A stretch of 64,000 nt of DNA, taken from positions 12,568-76,567 of the forward strand of contig JBDNCP010000002.1 in assembly GCA_046719575.1 (NCBI GenBank), given 5' to 3'. Below the pieces are notes generated by a model. It made no database searches. It had not been told where the DNA came from and saw nothing but the letters and a program-made list of their open reading frames with translations. The stretch is from Thermoleptolyngbya sp046719575. Its GTDB lineage: Bacteria > Cyanobacteriota > Cyanobacteriia > Elainellales > Elainellaceae. Both the position numbers and the translations under genes were made by a program. Positions 18,424-27,404 of this stretch are shown one piece after another. The number at the start of each line of letters is the position of its first letter. Within the stretch, counting starts at the first letter, position 1.

Positions 18424-20994
18424 TTACTGCACCACAAAGTTCACCAGCTTACCCGGCACAACGATTACTTTCTTGATAGTCTTGCCTTCGATATAGCGCT
18501 GCGCCAGTTCCGACTCGGTAGCCAGCGTTTCCAGCGTCTTGGAGTCGGCGGACGCAGGTACCTGAATGGTGCCCCGCGTTTTGCCCATAATCTGGATCAC
18601 CAGCGGAATTTCATCCACCACCAGCGCTTCTGGATCGGCCACGGGCCAAGCGTGGTGATGCACCGAATCGGTATGACCGAGCAGATGCCACAGCTCTTCG
18701 GCGATGTGCGGCGCAAAGGGAGCCAGTAGCGCCAGCAGCGTCTCGATGCCCTCGGCATAGACCGGAGAATCCTTGCAGGGGGCGTCACTCAGCGCGTTGC
18801 TCAGCTTCATCAACTCCGAAACCGCTGTGTTGAACTGGTAGTCGCCCTCCAGGTCTTCGGTAATTTCCTTGATTGCTGTATGCACCGCCCGTCGCAAATC
18901 TTTTTCTGGCTTGGTGAGTTCGCCAGCACTTTGCAGCTTTACTTCTGATGCCTGAAATTCTGTCACCAAGCGCCAGACCCGGTTCAAAAAGCGGAACTGC
19001 CCTTCTACATCGGCATCATCCCACTCTAGATCTTTTTCCGGCGGCGCTTTGAACAAGATAAACATGCGGGCGGTGTCTGCGCCGTATTTCTCTAGCACGT
19101 CCTTCGGATCGATGCCGTTGTATTTCGACTTCGACATTTTCTCGAACACGACCTCCAGCTTGTCGCCTGTAGCGGGGTCACGGGGATCGGACAGGTCGGC
19201 GATATCCGACGGCATAATGTACTTGCCCGTCACCGGATTTTTGTAAGCCGCCGCTTGCACCATGCCCTGAGTGAGCAGGCGCTTGAAGGGTTCGTCGAAG
19301 TTGAGTAAGTGGCGATCGCGCAACACCTTGGTAAAGAACCGCGAGTACAACAAGTGCAAAATCGCGTGTTCAATACCGCCCACATACTGATCAACAGGCA
19401 TCCAGTCATTCGTTTTAGCCGGATCGAACGCCGCGCCCTCGTTTCGCGCATCGGGATAGCGCAGAAAATACCACGACGAACAGATAAACGTGTCCATCGT
19501 GTCGGTTTCCCGCTTGGCGGGTTCGCCGCAAGTCGGGCAGGGCACATTCACCCAGTCTTCCAGCTTTGCCAGCGGCGACGGTCCGCGGCCCGAAAACTCC
19601 ACCTGCTCCGGCAATTGCACCGGCAACTGGTCATCTGGCACAGGCACCGTGCCGCAACTGGGGCAATGCACCACCGGAATCGGGCAGCCCCAGTAGCGCT
19701 GCCGCGAAATCAGCCAGTCGCGCAGGCGATAGTTGACTGTACCTTTGCCCTTGCCGTTCTCCTCTAGCCACTTCACTGCCGCTTCTACGCTCTGCCCTGC
19801 GCCCTTGCCAGCGGGGATGCCGTCCAGCGGCCCAGAGTGAACCATCACACCCTCGCCTGCGTGCGCCACGGTCATGCTGTCGCCGTCCAGCGTCTCGCCC
19901 TCCGGCTGCACGACGACCTTTACCTTCAGCCCAAACTTGCGGGCAAACTCAAAGTCGCGCTGGTCATGGGCGGGAACGGCCATGATCGCGCCCGTGCCAT
20001 AACCCATCAGCACATAGTCGGCAATCCAGATGGGAATTGGTTCGCCGTTTACCGGGTTGATGGCATAGCTGCCCGTCCACACGCCCGTTTTCTCGCGGTC
20101 TTCCGCCGTGCGATCGATCTCGCTCTTGCCAGCAGCAGCGGTTTTGTAGGCTGCAACTTCGGCAGCTTGGGCCTCAGTCGTCAGCTTGTCCACCAGCGGA
20201 TGCTCCGGCGACAGCACCATAAAGGTGGCTCCCCAGAGCGTGTCGGGGCGCGTCGTGTAAACCGTTAGGTCGTCACCCGCTTCCGTTTTGAACACAACCT
20301 CTGCGCCTGTGGATTTGCCAATCCAGTTTTCCTGCATCAGGCGGACGCGCTCGGGCCAGCCGTCAAGCTGGTTCAGATCTTGCAATAACTGCTCGGCGTA
20401 GTCGGTAATTTTCAAAAACCACTGCTTCAGCAGGCGACGTTCCACCTTTGCGCCCGATCGCCAGGATTTGCCCTCGCTATCGACCTGCTCATTTGCCAGC
20501 ACGGTTTGGTCGATGGGGTCCCAGTTTACCGCTGCTTCTTTTTGGTAGGCCAGCCCTGCCTTGAGAAATTGCAGAAAAATCCACTGCGTCCATTTGTAGT
20601 AGTCGGGCGAGCAGGTGGTGACTTCGCGGTTCCAGTCGTAGGACAGTCCCAGCCGTTTCAATTGGGCCCGCATTTGGGCGATGTTTTGATAGGTCCACTT
20701 GGCGGGGGCAACGCCGCGATCGATCGCCGCATTTTCCGCAGGCAAGCCAAAGGCATCCCAGCCCATCGGGTGCAGCACGCGGTAGCCCCGCATCCGCTGC
20801 ACGCGGGCGATCACGTCGGTAATCGTGTAGTTGCGGACGTGGCCCATGTGCAGGTTGCCCGACGGATAGGGAAACATGGACAGCGCATAAAACTTGGGCT
20901 TGCTGGGGTCTTCCAGCGTTTGGTCTAGCCCTTGCGCGTCCCAGGCGGCTTGCCACTTTTCCTCGATCTCAGCGGGGTTGTATCGGGACTCCAC
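18424..20994 (-). CDS. leuS: Leucyl-tRNA synthetase
   Basis: An 856-residue class I aminoacyl-tRNA synthetase that charges tRNA-Leu with leucine. The N-terminus MESRYNPAEIEEKWQ is typical. The HIGH-type motif is HMGH (about 49-52), a CP1 editing domain follows with TTRPDTLWGATFMVL, and the KMSKS loop appears as KMSKSKYNG. Four zinc-type cysteines are visible (CPSCG and CPTCG). Full length for the bacterial enzyme, no defects. Within this window tRNA-Leu(CAA) is also found (33112). Confidence 0.98.
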   Translation of the reverse strand: MESRYNPAEIEEKWQAAWDAQGLDQTLEDPSKPKFYALSMFPYPSGNLHMGHVRNYTITDVIARVQRMRGYRVLHPMGWDAFGLPAENAAIDRGVAPAKWTYQNIAQMRAQLKRLGLSYDWNREVTTCSPDYYKWTQWIFLQFLKAGLAYQKEAAVNWDPIDQTVLANEQVDSEGKSWRSGAKVERRLLKQWFLKITDYAEQLLQDLNQLDGWPERVRLMQENWIGKSTGAEVVFKTEAGDDLTVYTTRPDTLWGATFMVLSPEHPLVDKLTTEAQAAEVAAYKTAAAGKSEIDRTAEDREKTGVWTGSYAINPVNGEPIPIWIADYVLMGYGTGAIMAVPAHDQRDFEFARKFGLKVKVVVQPEGETLDGDSMTVAHAGEGVMVHSGPLDGIPAGKGAGQSVEAAVKWLEENGKGKGTVNYRLRDWLISRQRYWGCPIPVVHCPSCGTVPVPDDQLPVQLPEQVEFSGRGPSPLAKLEDWVNVPCPTCGEPAKRETDTMDTFICSSWYFLRYPDARNEGAAFDPAKTNDWMPVDQYVGGIEHAILHLLYSRFFTKVLRDRHLLNFDEPFKRLLTQGMVQAAAYKNPVTGKYIMPSDIADLSDPRDPATGDKLEVVFEKMSKSKYNGIDPKDVLEKYGADTARMFILFKAPPEKDLEWDDADVEGQFRFLNRVWRLVTEFQASEVKLQSAGELTKPEKDLRRAVHTAIKEITEDLEGDYQFNTAVSELMKLSNALSDAPCKDSPVYAEGIETLLALLAPFAPHIAEELWHLLGHTDSVHHHAWPVADPEALVVDEIPLVIQIMGKTRGTIQVPASADSKTLETLATESELAQRYIEGKTIKKVIVVPGKLVNFVVQ

Positions 20995-21126
20995 GAACGC
21001 AACTCCTTGTTTATCTTGGTTTGCAGGGATGGGTAACGGAAAGTATTCTCCATTTTAAGCCTTAAACGCGGTCTGGATTGGGCGAGATTGCAAGGCAGAA
21101 CCCTAGAGCGCGATCGCCCCTTCCCC

Positions 21127-21678
21127 CTATTGCTGCGCGAACTGATGCACAAATTCCCGCTGCGCCGCCACCGACAGCGCCCCCGATCGCACCGCCTGCA
21201 CCGTGGCGATCGCCGCTTCTGGGCCATAGCCCAGCTTTACCAGGCAGGCGGCAGCCAGCGTGCCCGTGCGCCCACCCCCACCTCGACAGTGGATAGCCAC
21301 CGTTTCGCCCGCCGCCACTGCCGCCAGCACTCGATCCACCAGCGCCGAGAAGTCGTCGAGCGAGGTCGGCAGCGCATCGTCTTCGATCGGCAAATTTTCC
21401 GTCGCTATGCCCAGTGCTTCTGCTTCTGGGAGCAGGGTCGAGATGCCCAAAGACTCTCGCTCCGCCTCATCCAGCAGGCACACCAGCCGATTTATGCGGT
21501 AATGCTCCTTGAGTCGTCGTAAGTCAACTTGCAAATCCCTTTGCCAGATGGCCTTGGCATCTTCATCACAGCGACCTGGAGCAATCATCAGACCAATCTG
21601 TCCGGGCTGCTGCAACTGCTCAGCGGTCAAAAAATCTACCATGAGGGGCAGCGATTCGGAGGTGTGGGTTGGTTTCAT
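21127..21678 (-). CDS. CX5R protein phosphatase-like (CDKN3/dual-specificity type) in arsenic operon
   Basis: A 183-residue protein with a cysteine-dependent phosphatase loop HCRGGGGRTG (C-x5-R-T/S) after a DDALPTSLDDFSALVDRVL segment, as in CDKN3-like dual-specificity phosphatases. The gene starts at 21678 with an ATGA overlap of the ACR3 stop, so the two are translationally coupled; longer in-frame starts to 21759 would lie inside acr3. CX5R chemistry is shared with some arsenate reductases (ACR2, a Cdc25-type enzyme), so the protein may reduce arsenate to arsenite for ACR3. That is inference. No ArsC is present in this operon. Confidence 0.8.
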   Translation of the reverse strand: MKPTHTSESLPLMVDFLTAEQLQQPGQIGLMIAPGRCDEDAKAIWQRDLQVDLRRLKEHYRINRLVCLLDEAERESLGISTLLPEAEALGIATENLPIEDDALPTSLDDFSALVDRVLAAVAAGETVAIHCRGGGGRTGTLAAACLVKLGYGPEAAIATVQAVRSGALSVAAQREFVHQFAQQ

Positions 21679-22829
21679 GGCAGTTTTTGGATACATCGAG
21701 GATCGGGTAGCGTTGCTTTTTCTGGCTCGCGTGGAAACCAGAACGCCGTGCGCTTGCAAACTTCTACTAGCATCAGCATGACGGGTACTTCAATCAGCAC
21801 GCCCACTACGGTTGCCAAGGCTGCCCCAGAGTTCAGTCCAAAGAGGGTGACAGCAGTGGCGATCGCCACTTCAAAATGATTACTCGCGCCGATCAGCGCT
21901 GCCGGAGCCGCGTCTTCGTAAGCCAGCCCCAGCTTTTGCGCCGCCACATAGGAAATCAGAAAAATAAAGTTCGTCTGAAAAAACAGCGGCACCGAAATCA
22001 GCAAAATATGCAGCGGATTTTGCACGATCAGGTCGCCCTTGAACGCAAACAACAGTACCAGCGTCGTCAGCAGCGCCACCACCGCCATTGGGCTGAGATA
22101 GCGCAAAAACACCTGCTCAAACCAGGCTTTCCCCTTGTGTCGCAAAATCCAGGTGCGCGACACCGCCCCCGCCAGCAGCGGCAGCCCCACATAAATCAGC
22201 ACCGACAGCACTATCGTTTCCCAGGGCACTGAGAGCTGATTGGCTGCCAGTAGTAAGCGTCCTAGCGGCGCATACAGAAACAGCATGGCAAGGGAATTGA
22301 TCGCCACCATCACCAGCGTCAATCCTTGATTGCTGAAAGATAGATAGCCCCACATCAGTACCATTGCCGTGCAGGGCGCGATGCCCAGCAAAATGGCCCC
22401 AGCGATGTAGGAGTTGGCCAGCGCAATCTCGCTGCCCCGGATTACCTCTGTTCCAGTGATGAGCGGACGGAAGAGGTAGCCCAAAAAGAATTGGGCAAAG
22501 GCAACCATTGTGAACGGTTTAATCAGCCAATTTACTAATAGCGTTAACAGCACTGGGCGCGGTGCAAGCACGGCCCGCTTTGCCTGCGAAAAATCAATTT
22601 TGACCATGATGGGATACATCATGAAAAACAGACAGATAGCAATTGGAATGGAAACCTGATGCACACTCATACGGTCGAGGGCGATCGCCACGCCAGGAGC
22701 CAAGCGTCCCAGCGCAATGCCTGCCAAAATGCACAGAAACACCCATAGCGTTAGGTATCGCTCAAAAAAGCTGAGGTGTCCGCCTGCCTGCACGCGCTGA
22801 AGAGGGGACGGAGATTTATCAAATGACAT
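21675..22829 (-). CDS. acr3: ACR3-family arsenite efflux transporter
   Basis: A 384-residue protein with ten likely membrane segments of the bile/arsenite/riboflavin transporter superfamily. The segment GIAPCTAMVLMWGYLS carries the conserved cysteine of ACR3 proteins, and FFMMYPIMVKIDFSQ near the N-terminus is strongly characteristic. It exports arsenite using the proton motive force. I use the ATG at 22829; a TTG six bases upstream is less likely. It lies 115 bp after arsJ and overlaps the phosphatase gene by 4 bp. Confidence 0.95.
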   Translation of the reverse strand: MSFDKSPSPLQRVQAGGHLSFFERYLTLWVFLCILAGIALGRLAPGVAIALDRMSVHQVSIPIAICLFFMMYPIMVKIDFSQAKRAVLAPRPVLLTLLVNWLIKPFTMVAFAQFFLGYLFRPLITGTEVIRGSEIALANSYIAGAILLGIAPCTAMVLMWGYLSFSNQGLTLVMVAINSLAMLFLYAPLGRLLLAANQLSVPWETIVLSVLIYVGLPLLAGAVSRTWILRHKGKAWFEQVFLRYLSPMAVVALLTTLVLLFAFKGDLIVQNPLHILLISVPLFFQTNFIFLISYVAAQKLGLAYEDAAPAALIGASNHFEVAIATAVTLFGLNSGAALATVVGVLIEVPVMLMLVEVCKRTAFWFPREPEKATLPDPRCIQKLP

Positions 22830-22944
22830 AAACAATCACGGTAAGCGGAAGGCCGATCAACAGATCGTGAAACGGGAGATCGTGAAACGGGTGGCGGCAG
22901 TCGTCCAGCATCTCACGCAGTCTACATTCTAGCGATCGCCCTCC

Positions 22945-24201
22945 CTAGTCTCCATCGCCCCCTTTCCAGGCGACAGCAGGCATCGGCTTGGGGTCGGGCA
23001 GCCGCAACTCGATCAGCCAGGCCGCCAGCACAAACAGGCTCGACACCCAAAGACAGCCCACCAGCCCAAAAAGCTGGTAGATCAGCCCCGACAGCACGGT
23101 TCCCGCTAGCCGCCCGGCCGAGTTTGCCATGTAATAAAAACCCACGTTGAGCGCCACCTTGTCGTCATCGGTGAACGCCAACACAAGGTAGGAATGTACG
23201 GCTGAGTTGAAGGCAAAGATGATGCCAAAGATCATCAGACCGATCACGATCACTGCATCTTGGGGGAGATTTGCAGTGAGTCCGAGGGCGATCGCCGCTG
23301 GAACGGCTGTCAGAAGCAGCGTCCAAAACTGAATTGTCGCAGCGCGGGGCGGCTGATTCCCATTAAAGCGACGCAGCAAAGATGGCGCGAGGAATTGAAT
23401 CACCCCATAGCCGATCACCCAGCACGCCAGGAAACCACCCGCCTGAAAGAACGACCAGCCCAACACACTCCGCAGGAACACAGGCAGTCCCACGACAAAC
23501 CACACGTCACGCGATCCGAATAGAAAAAAACGTGCCAGCGACAGGATATTGATCTCGCGGCTTTTGGAAAAAAGCTGCGTAAATTTGACCTTGGATTTAA
23601 TCTTGCCCATGCCGCTGGGCAGGAAAAATCCCGTCAGCAAGATCAGCGCCAGCCCTGCGGCCATGATCCAGAGCGATCGCTCAAACCCAAACAGCGACAG
23701 CAGCGCCGCCCCCAAGAAAAAGCCCACACCCTTCAGCGCATTCTTGGAACCCGTCAGCACTGCCACCCACTTGAACAGTGACGACTGCGCCTCCTGTGGG
23801 ACGACTAGCCGAATCGCGCTTTTGGAACTCATCTTGGTCAGGTCTTTGGCGATGCCCGATAGCGCCTGCGACACCATTACATACAGCACCGCAAACCACT
23901 GCGCCCAGTCGCGGTTCAAAAACGACAGCATCACTAGCGCCGCCACCTGGAGCGCAATTCCCGCATATAGCGTCACCTTCAGACCCAGTTGCGACCCGAT
24001 CCACCCGCCCAAAAAATTGGTGACAATGCCAAAGATTTCGTAAAACAAAAACAGCGACGCAATCTCCAGCGGCGTGTAGCCAATCTCGTTGAAATAGAGC
24101 AGCACCAGCATCCGCAGCGCCCCATCCGTCAGCGTAAAGCCCCAGTAGGCCAGGGTGACGAGGGCGTAGTTTTTGAGGTTGGCGGTTTGGGTGGCAGTCA
24201 T
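22945..24201 (-). CDS. arsJ: ArsJ, organoarsenical (1-arseno-3-phosphoglycerate) MFS efflux permease
   Basis: A 418-residue major facilitator protein with about twelve hydrophobic segments. The N-terminal half (NYALVTLAYWGFTLTDGALR, then LTKMSSKSAIRLVV) is characteristic of ArsJ. In the known pathway a dedicated GAPDH makes 1-arseno-3-phosphoglycerate from arsenate and ArsJ exports it, where it breaks down to arsenate. The GAPDH gene ends 65 bp upstream on the same strand, which is the canonical pairing and confirms the assignment. Confidence 0.93.
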   Translation of the reverse strand: MTATQTANLKNYALVTLAYWGFTLTDGALRMLVLLYFNEIGYTPLEIASLFLFYEIFGIVTNFLGGWIGSQLGLKVTLYAGIALQVAALVMLSFLNRDWAQWFAVLYVMVSQALSGIAKDLTKMSSKSAIRLVVPQEAQSSLFKWVAVLTGSKNALKGVGFFLGAALLSLFGFERSLWIMAAGLALILLTGFFLPSGMGKIKSKVKFTQLFSKSREINILSLARFFLFGSRDVWFVVGLPVFLRSVLGWSFFQAGGFLACWVIGYGVIQFLAPSLLRRFNGNQPPRAATIQFWTLLLTAVPAAIALGLTANLPQDAVIVIGLMIFGIIFAFNSAVHSYLVLAFTDDDKVALNVGFYYMANSAGRLAGTVLSGLIYQLFGLVGCLWVSSLFVLAAWLIELRLPDPKPMPAVAWKGGDGD

Positions 24202-24266
24202 GAGGGTGGGTGGTAGGGTGGTAGGGTGGTGGGGTGGTGGGGTAGCTTCATCGCTTCATCCCTACG

Positions 24267-25301
24267 TTACTTCCGCAAGACGGCCACCTTCCGCGCCAGT
24301 TCAGCCATCCGGTTCGCGTAGCCCCACTCGTTGTCATACCACGCTAGGATTTTGACCTGCGTGTCGTCGATGACCATTGTGGATAGCGCGTCAATGATGC
24401 TGGAGCGGGGATCATCTTTGTAGTCGATGGAGACCAGTGGTCGCTCCTCGTAACCGAGGATGCCTTGCAGTGGGGCAGTTTCGGAGGCGCTTTTGAGGAG
24501 ATGGTTTACCTCTTCGACGGTGGTGGGGCGGGCGACTTCAAACACGCAGTCGGTAAGGGAGGCATTGAGCAGAGGGACGCGGACAGCGAGGCCGTTGAGC
24601 TTGCCTTTGAGTTCGGGATAGATGAGGGCGATCGCCGTTGCGGAACCCGTCGTCGTCGGAATCAGCGACATCCCTGTGGCACGGGCGCGGCGCAAGTCTT
24701 TGTGGGGCGCGTCTACGATGGTCTGCGTGTTGGTGTGGTCGTGGACGGTGGTGATCACGCCGTGCTTAATGCCGATGCCTTCGTGGATCACCTTGACCAC
24801 CGGGGCGAGGCAGTTCGTCGTGCAAGAGGCGGCCGTCAGCAGGCGATGCTCGGCGGGGTTATAAAGGTGGTCATTCACACCCATCACCACATTCAGCGCT
24901 CCCGTTTTCACCGGAGCCGCCACGATCACCGTTTGCACGCCGCGCTTGAAATATGGCTCCAGCGTTTCCACCGTGCGAAACTTGCCCGATGCTTCTAGCA
25001 CCAGATCCACGCCATACTCTTCCCAGGGCACCTCGCCAGGGCTGCTGTATTCGCTAAAGCTGAGGGATTGGTCGTTGATGCGAATTCGGTCATCCCCTTC
25101 CGCCGCTACCTCATGCCCCCAGCGCCCATGCACCGAGTCAAATTTCAGCAGATGCGCCGCGCACGCTGCCCCGCCTTTGACCTCGTTGATATGCACAAAC
25201 TCCAGTTCTGACCACCCCCAGGCTGCCCGCAGTGCCAGTCGCCCAATTCGGCCAAAGCCGTTGATGCCAACTTTAATTGGGGAAGATTGCGTAATCGTCA
25301 T
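24267..25301 (-). CDS. ArsJ-associated glyceraldehyde-3-phosphate dehydrogenase
   Basis: A 344-residue GAPDH with the NAD-binding loop GFGRIGR (15-21), catalytic cysteine C160 in AASCTTNCLAP and histidine H187 in TTVHDHTNTQ. The ASCTTNC motif and length are normal, so the enzyme should be active. Its position directly before arsJ in an arsenic operon marks it as the form that uses arsenate in place of phosphate, not the glycolytic or Calvin-cycle enzyme. VHDHTNTQ differs from the usual VHSYTxxQ of housekeeping forms, which also fits the arsenic type. Confidence 0.93.
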   Translation of the reverse strand: MTITQSSPIKVGINGFGRIGRLALRAAWGWSELEFVHINEVKGGAACAAHLLKFDSVHGRWGHEVAAEGDDRIRINDQSLSFSEYSSPGEVPWEEYGVDLVLEASGKFRTVETLEPYFKRGVQTVIVAAPVKTGALNVVMGVNDHLYNPAEHRLLTAASCTTNCLAPVVKVIHEGIGIKHGVITTVHDHTNTQTIVDAPHKDLRRARATGMSLIPTTTGSATAIALIYPELKGKLNGLAVRVPLLNASLTDCVFEVARPTTVEEVNHLLKSASETAPLQGILGYEERPLVSIDYKDDPRSSIIDALSTMVIDDTQVKILAWYDNEWGYANRMAELARKVAVLRK

Positions 25302-25425
25302 GCGGAGTAAGGGGTTGAAAAATCGGGGAAGGGCAAAGTCTGGCTTGAAAGTGCCGCTTGAAAGATGAAGCGGACACAGCCTAGCTCTAAGACTAAAACT
25401 GTGCCCGCGTTTTGCCTATTGCTGC

Positions 25426-26547
25426 TTAGAAGGCGGCTTCTTTTTGCAGCAGGTCTTCTAGTTTCAGATTGGTGGGGGCTGTTCCAGCAAATACGGTGCC
25501 TACCTTACCCGTTTGGAAATGGGTCAGCGCAATGTTGTATAGCTCATCAGGCAGAGGCACATAGCCAACAACCTTTGACAAGAACCGACCGTTGTTGAGG
25601 TAATACTCTACGAACTCCTTGAGCTTGGGATTCTTTTCTACGGAGTCGGCGTTGACATAGATAAAGAGCGGCCGCGCCAGGGGTTGATAAATCCCTTCGC
25701 GAACCGCTTCTACGGAGGGTTCTACTGGGCCTGCGCCATTGTCGATTGCCACAGGACGCAGCAGCGTGCGACTTTCTTCAAAGTAAGCAAGACCAAAGTA
25801 GCCTAGTGCATTGGGATTGTTGCGAACGCCGCGCACTAGGTCATAGTCATTTTCACTGGCAGTATAGTCCTTGCGGCTGGCTCCAGTTTCACCCACGATT
25901 GCTTCGGTGAAGTAGTCAAAGGTGCCCGAATCGCTTCCTGCGCCGTAGAGTTCGAGGGGGCGATCGGGGAACGTCGAGCGCACTTGGTTCCAGCGCGTGA
26001 TCCGACCTTCGGCACTGGGCTCCCAAATCTTTTTCAGTTCTGCAACGGTCAGCGAATCGACCCAGTTGTTGTCTCGGTGAACCGCGAGGGTGAGCGCGTC
26101 GTAGGCGACGGGTAGCTCATAATAGCGAACGCCCGCGGACTTGCAAGCGTCCATTTCGCGCCGGTTGATGGGGCGAGAGGCGTTGTTAATATCCGTTTCG
26201 CCAGCGCAGAACCTGCGGAAGCCTGCTGAGGTGCCCGAAAACTCGACTTTGACTTCTGGATGATCTTTGCGCTCAAAGGCATATTCTTTGACGACTTCAT
26301 CGGTAATGGGATAGACCGTGCTAGAGCCGTCGATGGTGATGGTTGCCTCAACTGGGGCAACAGGTTTGCCGGTCGTGTCAGTGGCAGCAGGCACACCCGG
26401 CGATTCAGTAATGACAGGTGGCGTGGGTACGCTGCACGCTGTGATAGTGAGGCCGGTGGCGATCGCCATCATTGAATATCGAGAATATCGAACTAGATAA
26501 GTCTGAACCTTGGAAAAATTGTTGAGTATTTGGATGATTGCTCTCAT
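25426..26547 (-). CDS. PstS-like phosphate-binding lipoprotein of the arsenic island
   Basis: A 373-residue periplasmic substrate-binding protein. It has a lipoprotein signal with lipobox ITAC and modified C38, then the PstS-type fold: TIDGSSTVYPIT, VEFSGTSAGFRRFCAGE and GAGSDSGTFDYF, which are phosphate-binding loops. The start at 26547 (ATG) is preferred to a GTG at 26559 because GAGG lies 6 bases before it. No pst permease or ATPase gene accompanies it. Placement in the arsenic operon suggests a role in phosphate/arsenate discrimination or selective phosphate capture under arsenate stress. That role is inferred. Confidence 0.9.
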   Translation of the reverse strand: MRAIIQILNNFSKVQTYLVRYSRYSMMAIATGLTITACSVPTPPVITESPGVPAATDTTGKPVAPVEATITIDGSSTVYPITDEVVKEYAFERKDHPEVKVEFSGTSAGFRRFCAGETDINNASRPINRREMDACKSAGVRYYELPVAYDALTLAVHRDNNWVDSLTVAELKKIWEPSAEGRITRWNQVRSTFPDRPLELYGAGSDSGTFDYFTEAIVGETGASRKDYTASENDYDLVRGVRNNPNALGYFGLAYFEESRTLLRPVAIDNGAGPVEPSVEAVREGIYQPLARPLFIYVNADSVEKNPKLKEFVEYYLNNGRFLSKVVGYVPLPDELYNIALTHFQTGKVGTVFAGTAPTNLKLEDLLQKEAAF

Positions 26548-26700
26548 GAATAGCCTCACTCCTGTATTGCATCCAGTCTCTGACTGACATTGACCCTTGT
26601 GAACACGATTGTCTAATCGGGTAGCCAGGAAACCTTTGTTGGCAGGAACACAGACGCTTTAAGTTTTGTTTATAGCGACCGTAAAAAATTGCAAAAATTT

Positions 26701-26767
26701 GTCTAAAATCACCATCTTGCTGGGTTAATAGCCCGTCTAAAACTTGTCTAGAATTTGCCTGAAAAAT
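26701..26767 (-). promoter_or_regulatory. 11-bp operator-like repeats upstream of pstS-like gene
   Basis: GTCTAAAACTT (26735-26745), GTCTAGAATTT (26746-26756) and GCCTGAAAAAT (26757-26767) are three adjacent 11-bp units. A fourth, GTCTAAAATCA (26701-26711), lies 34 bp away, close to three helical turns. Tandem 11-bp units are how PhoB/SphR-type regulators bind, so this may be a Pho-like box for the arsenic operon. The sequence is not a close match to the cyanobacterial Pho consensus. Confidence 0.45.
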
Positions 26768-26849
26768 TAGCCAAAGCTATAGCGTTTGCCGACTCAGCGC
26801 ATCTCCACTTAGCCCACTAAACCAGTGGGTCGGGTTGAACCTGCTTCCT

Positions 26850-26891
26850 ACAGTCAGGCAAACACAGTCAGGCAAACACAGTCAGACAAAC
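26850..26891. repeat. Three tandem 14-bp repeats (ACAGTCAGGCAAAC)
   Basis: Copies at 26850-26863 and 26864-26877 are identical, and the third (26878-26891) differs by one base. They lie between the 11-bp repeats and the ArsR-type palindrome, in the control region of the arsenic operon. Their function is unknown. Confidence 0.9.
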
Positions 26892-26900
26892 TAAGAAATA

Positions 26901-26931
26901 TTGATACATCAAGTAAAGTCGATACGTCAAG
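26901..26931. promoter_or_regulatory. Candidate ArsR operator
   Basis: ATCAA-GTAAAG-TCGAT (26908-26923) differs by one base from the ATCAA-N6-TTGAT pattern known for some ArsR sites. It overlaps TTGAT-AC-ATCAA (26901-26912) and the direct repeats GATACATCAAG and GATACGTCAAG. It lies about 350 bp before the pstS-like start and downstream of arsR. Confidence 0.5.
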
Positions 26932-27083
26932 CGCCGATGTGGCCGACGACACAGAAACTTTCAACGATTTGTTAAGTTGTTAAGCTATTTGCTGAGCCTA
27001 GGCGCTGAGCTAAAAAACATTCCAGACAGCCACGTAGACAGTCACCCAGACAGCCACTATGATGCCGTTGGCTAACCCCACTG

Positions 27084-27404
27084 CTAGGCACAGGGACGAC
27101 CCGGACGCGCCTGCCCGCAGCGGCGAAGGTCTGCCAAGAACTGCTCCAACAGTGCAAATTGGGGCAGATTTAGGCTGTAGTATATCCATCGCCCCTCTTG
27201 GCGTGCGATGACCAGCTCTGCCTCGCGCAGCGCCTTCAGATGAAACGACAGCTTAGACTGCGACACCCCCAGCACATCGCACAGATCGCACACGCACATT
27301 TCCTGAGTCCGCAGCGCGTCGATCACTTGCAGCCGCAGCGGTTCTGACAGGGCGTGAAATCCGGCAAGGGTTTGAGCAGGGGTGAGGGCGATCGCTTCAG
27401 TCAT
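27084..27404 (-). CDS. arsR: ArsR-family arsenite-responsive repressor
   Basis: A 106-residue winged-helix repressor with the arsenite-binding motif CVCDLC (37-42) at the start of the recognition-helix region, followed by GVSQSKLSFHLKALREAELV, the DNA-binding helices. ArsR proteins leave DNA when As(III) or Sb(III) binds the cysteines. ATG 27404 gives a standard-length protein; a longer frame to 27491 adds non-conserved residues. It is the first gene of the arsenic island, followed by a 536-bp control region before pstS. Confidence 0.93.
   Translation of the reverse strand: MTEAIALTPAQTLAGFHALSEPLRLQVIDALRTQEMCVCDLCDVLGVSQSKLSFHLKALREAELVIARQEGRWIYYSLNLPQFALLEQFLADLRRCGQARPGRPCA

Noticed and set aside
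24267..25301. Housekeeping GAPDH (gap1/gap2)
   Set aside because: Position directly before arsJ in an arsenic operon and the variant VHDHTNTQ favour the arsenate-specific paralogue.
26701..26767. Canonical cyanobacterial Pho box
   Set aside because: The 11-bp period fits, but the units do not match the CTTAACCT-like consensus, so only a Pho-like operator is claimed.
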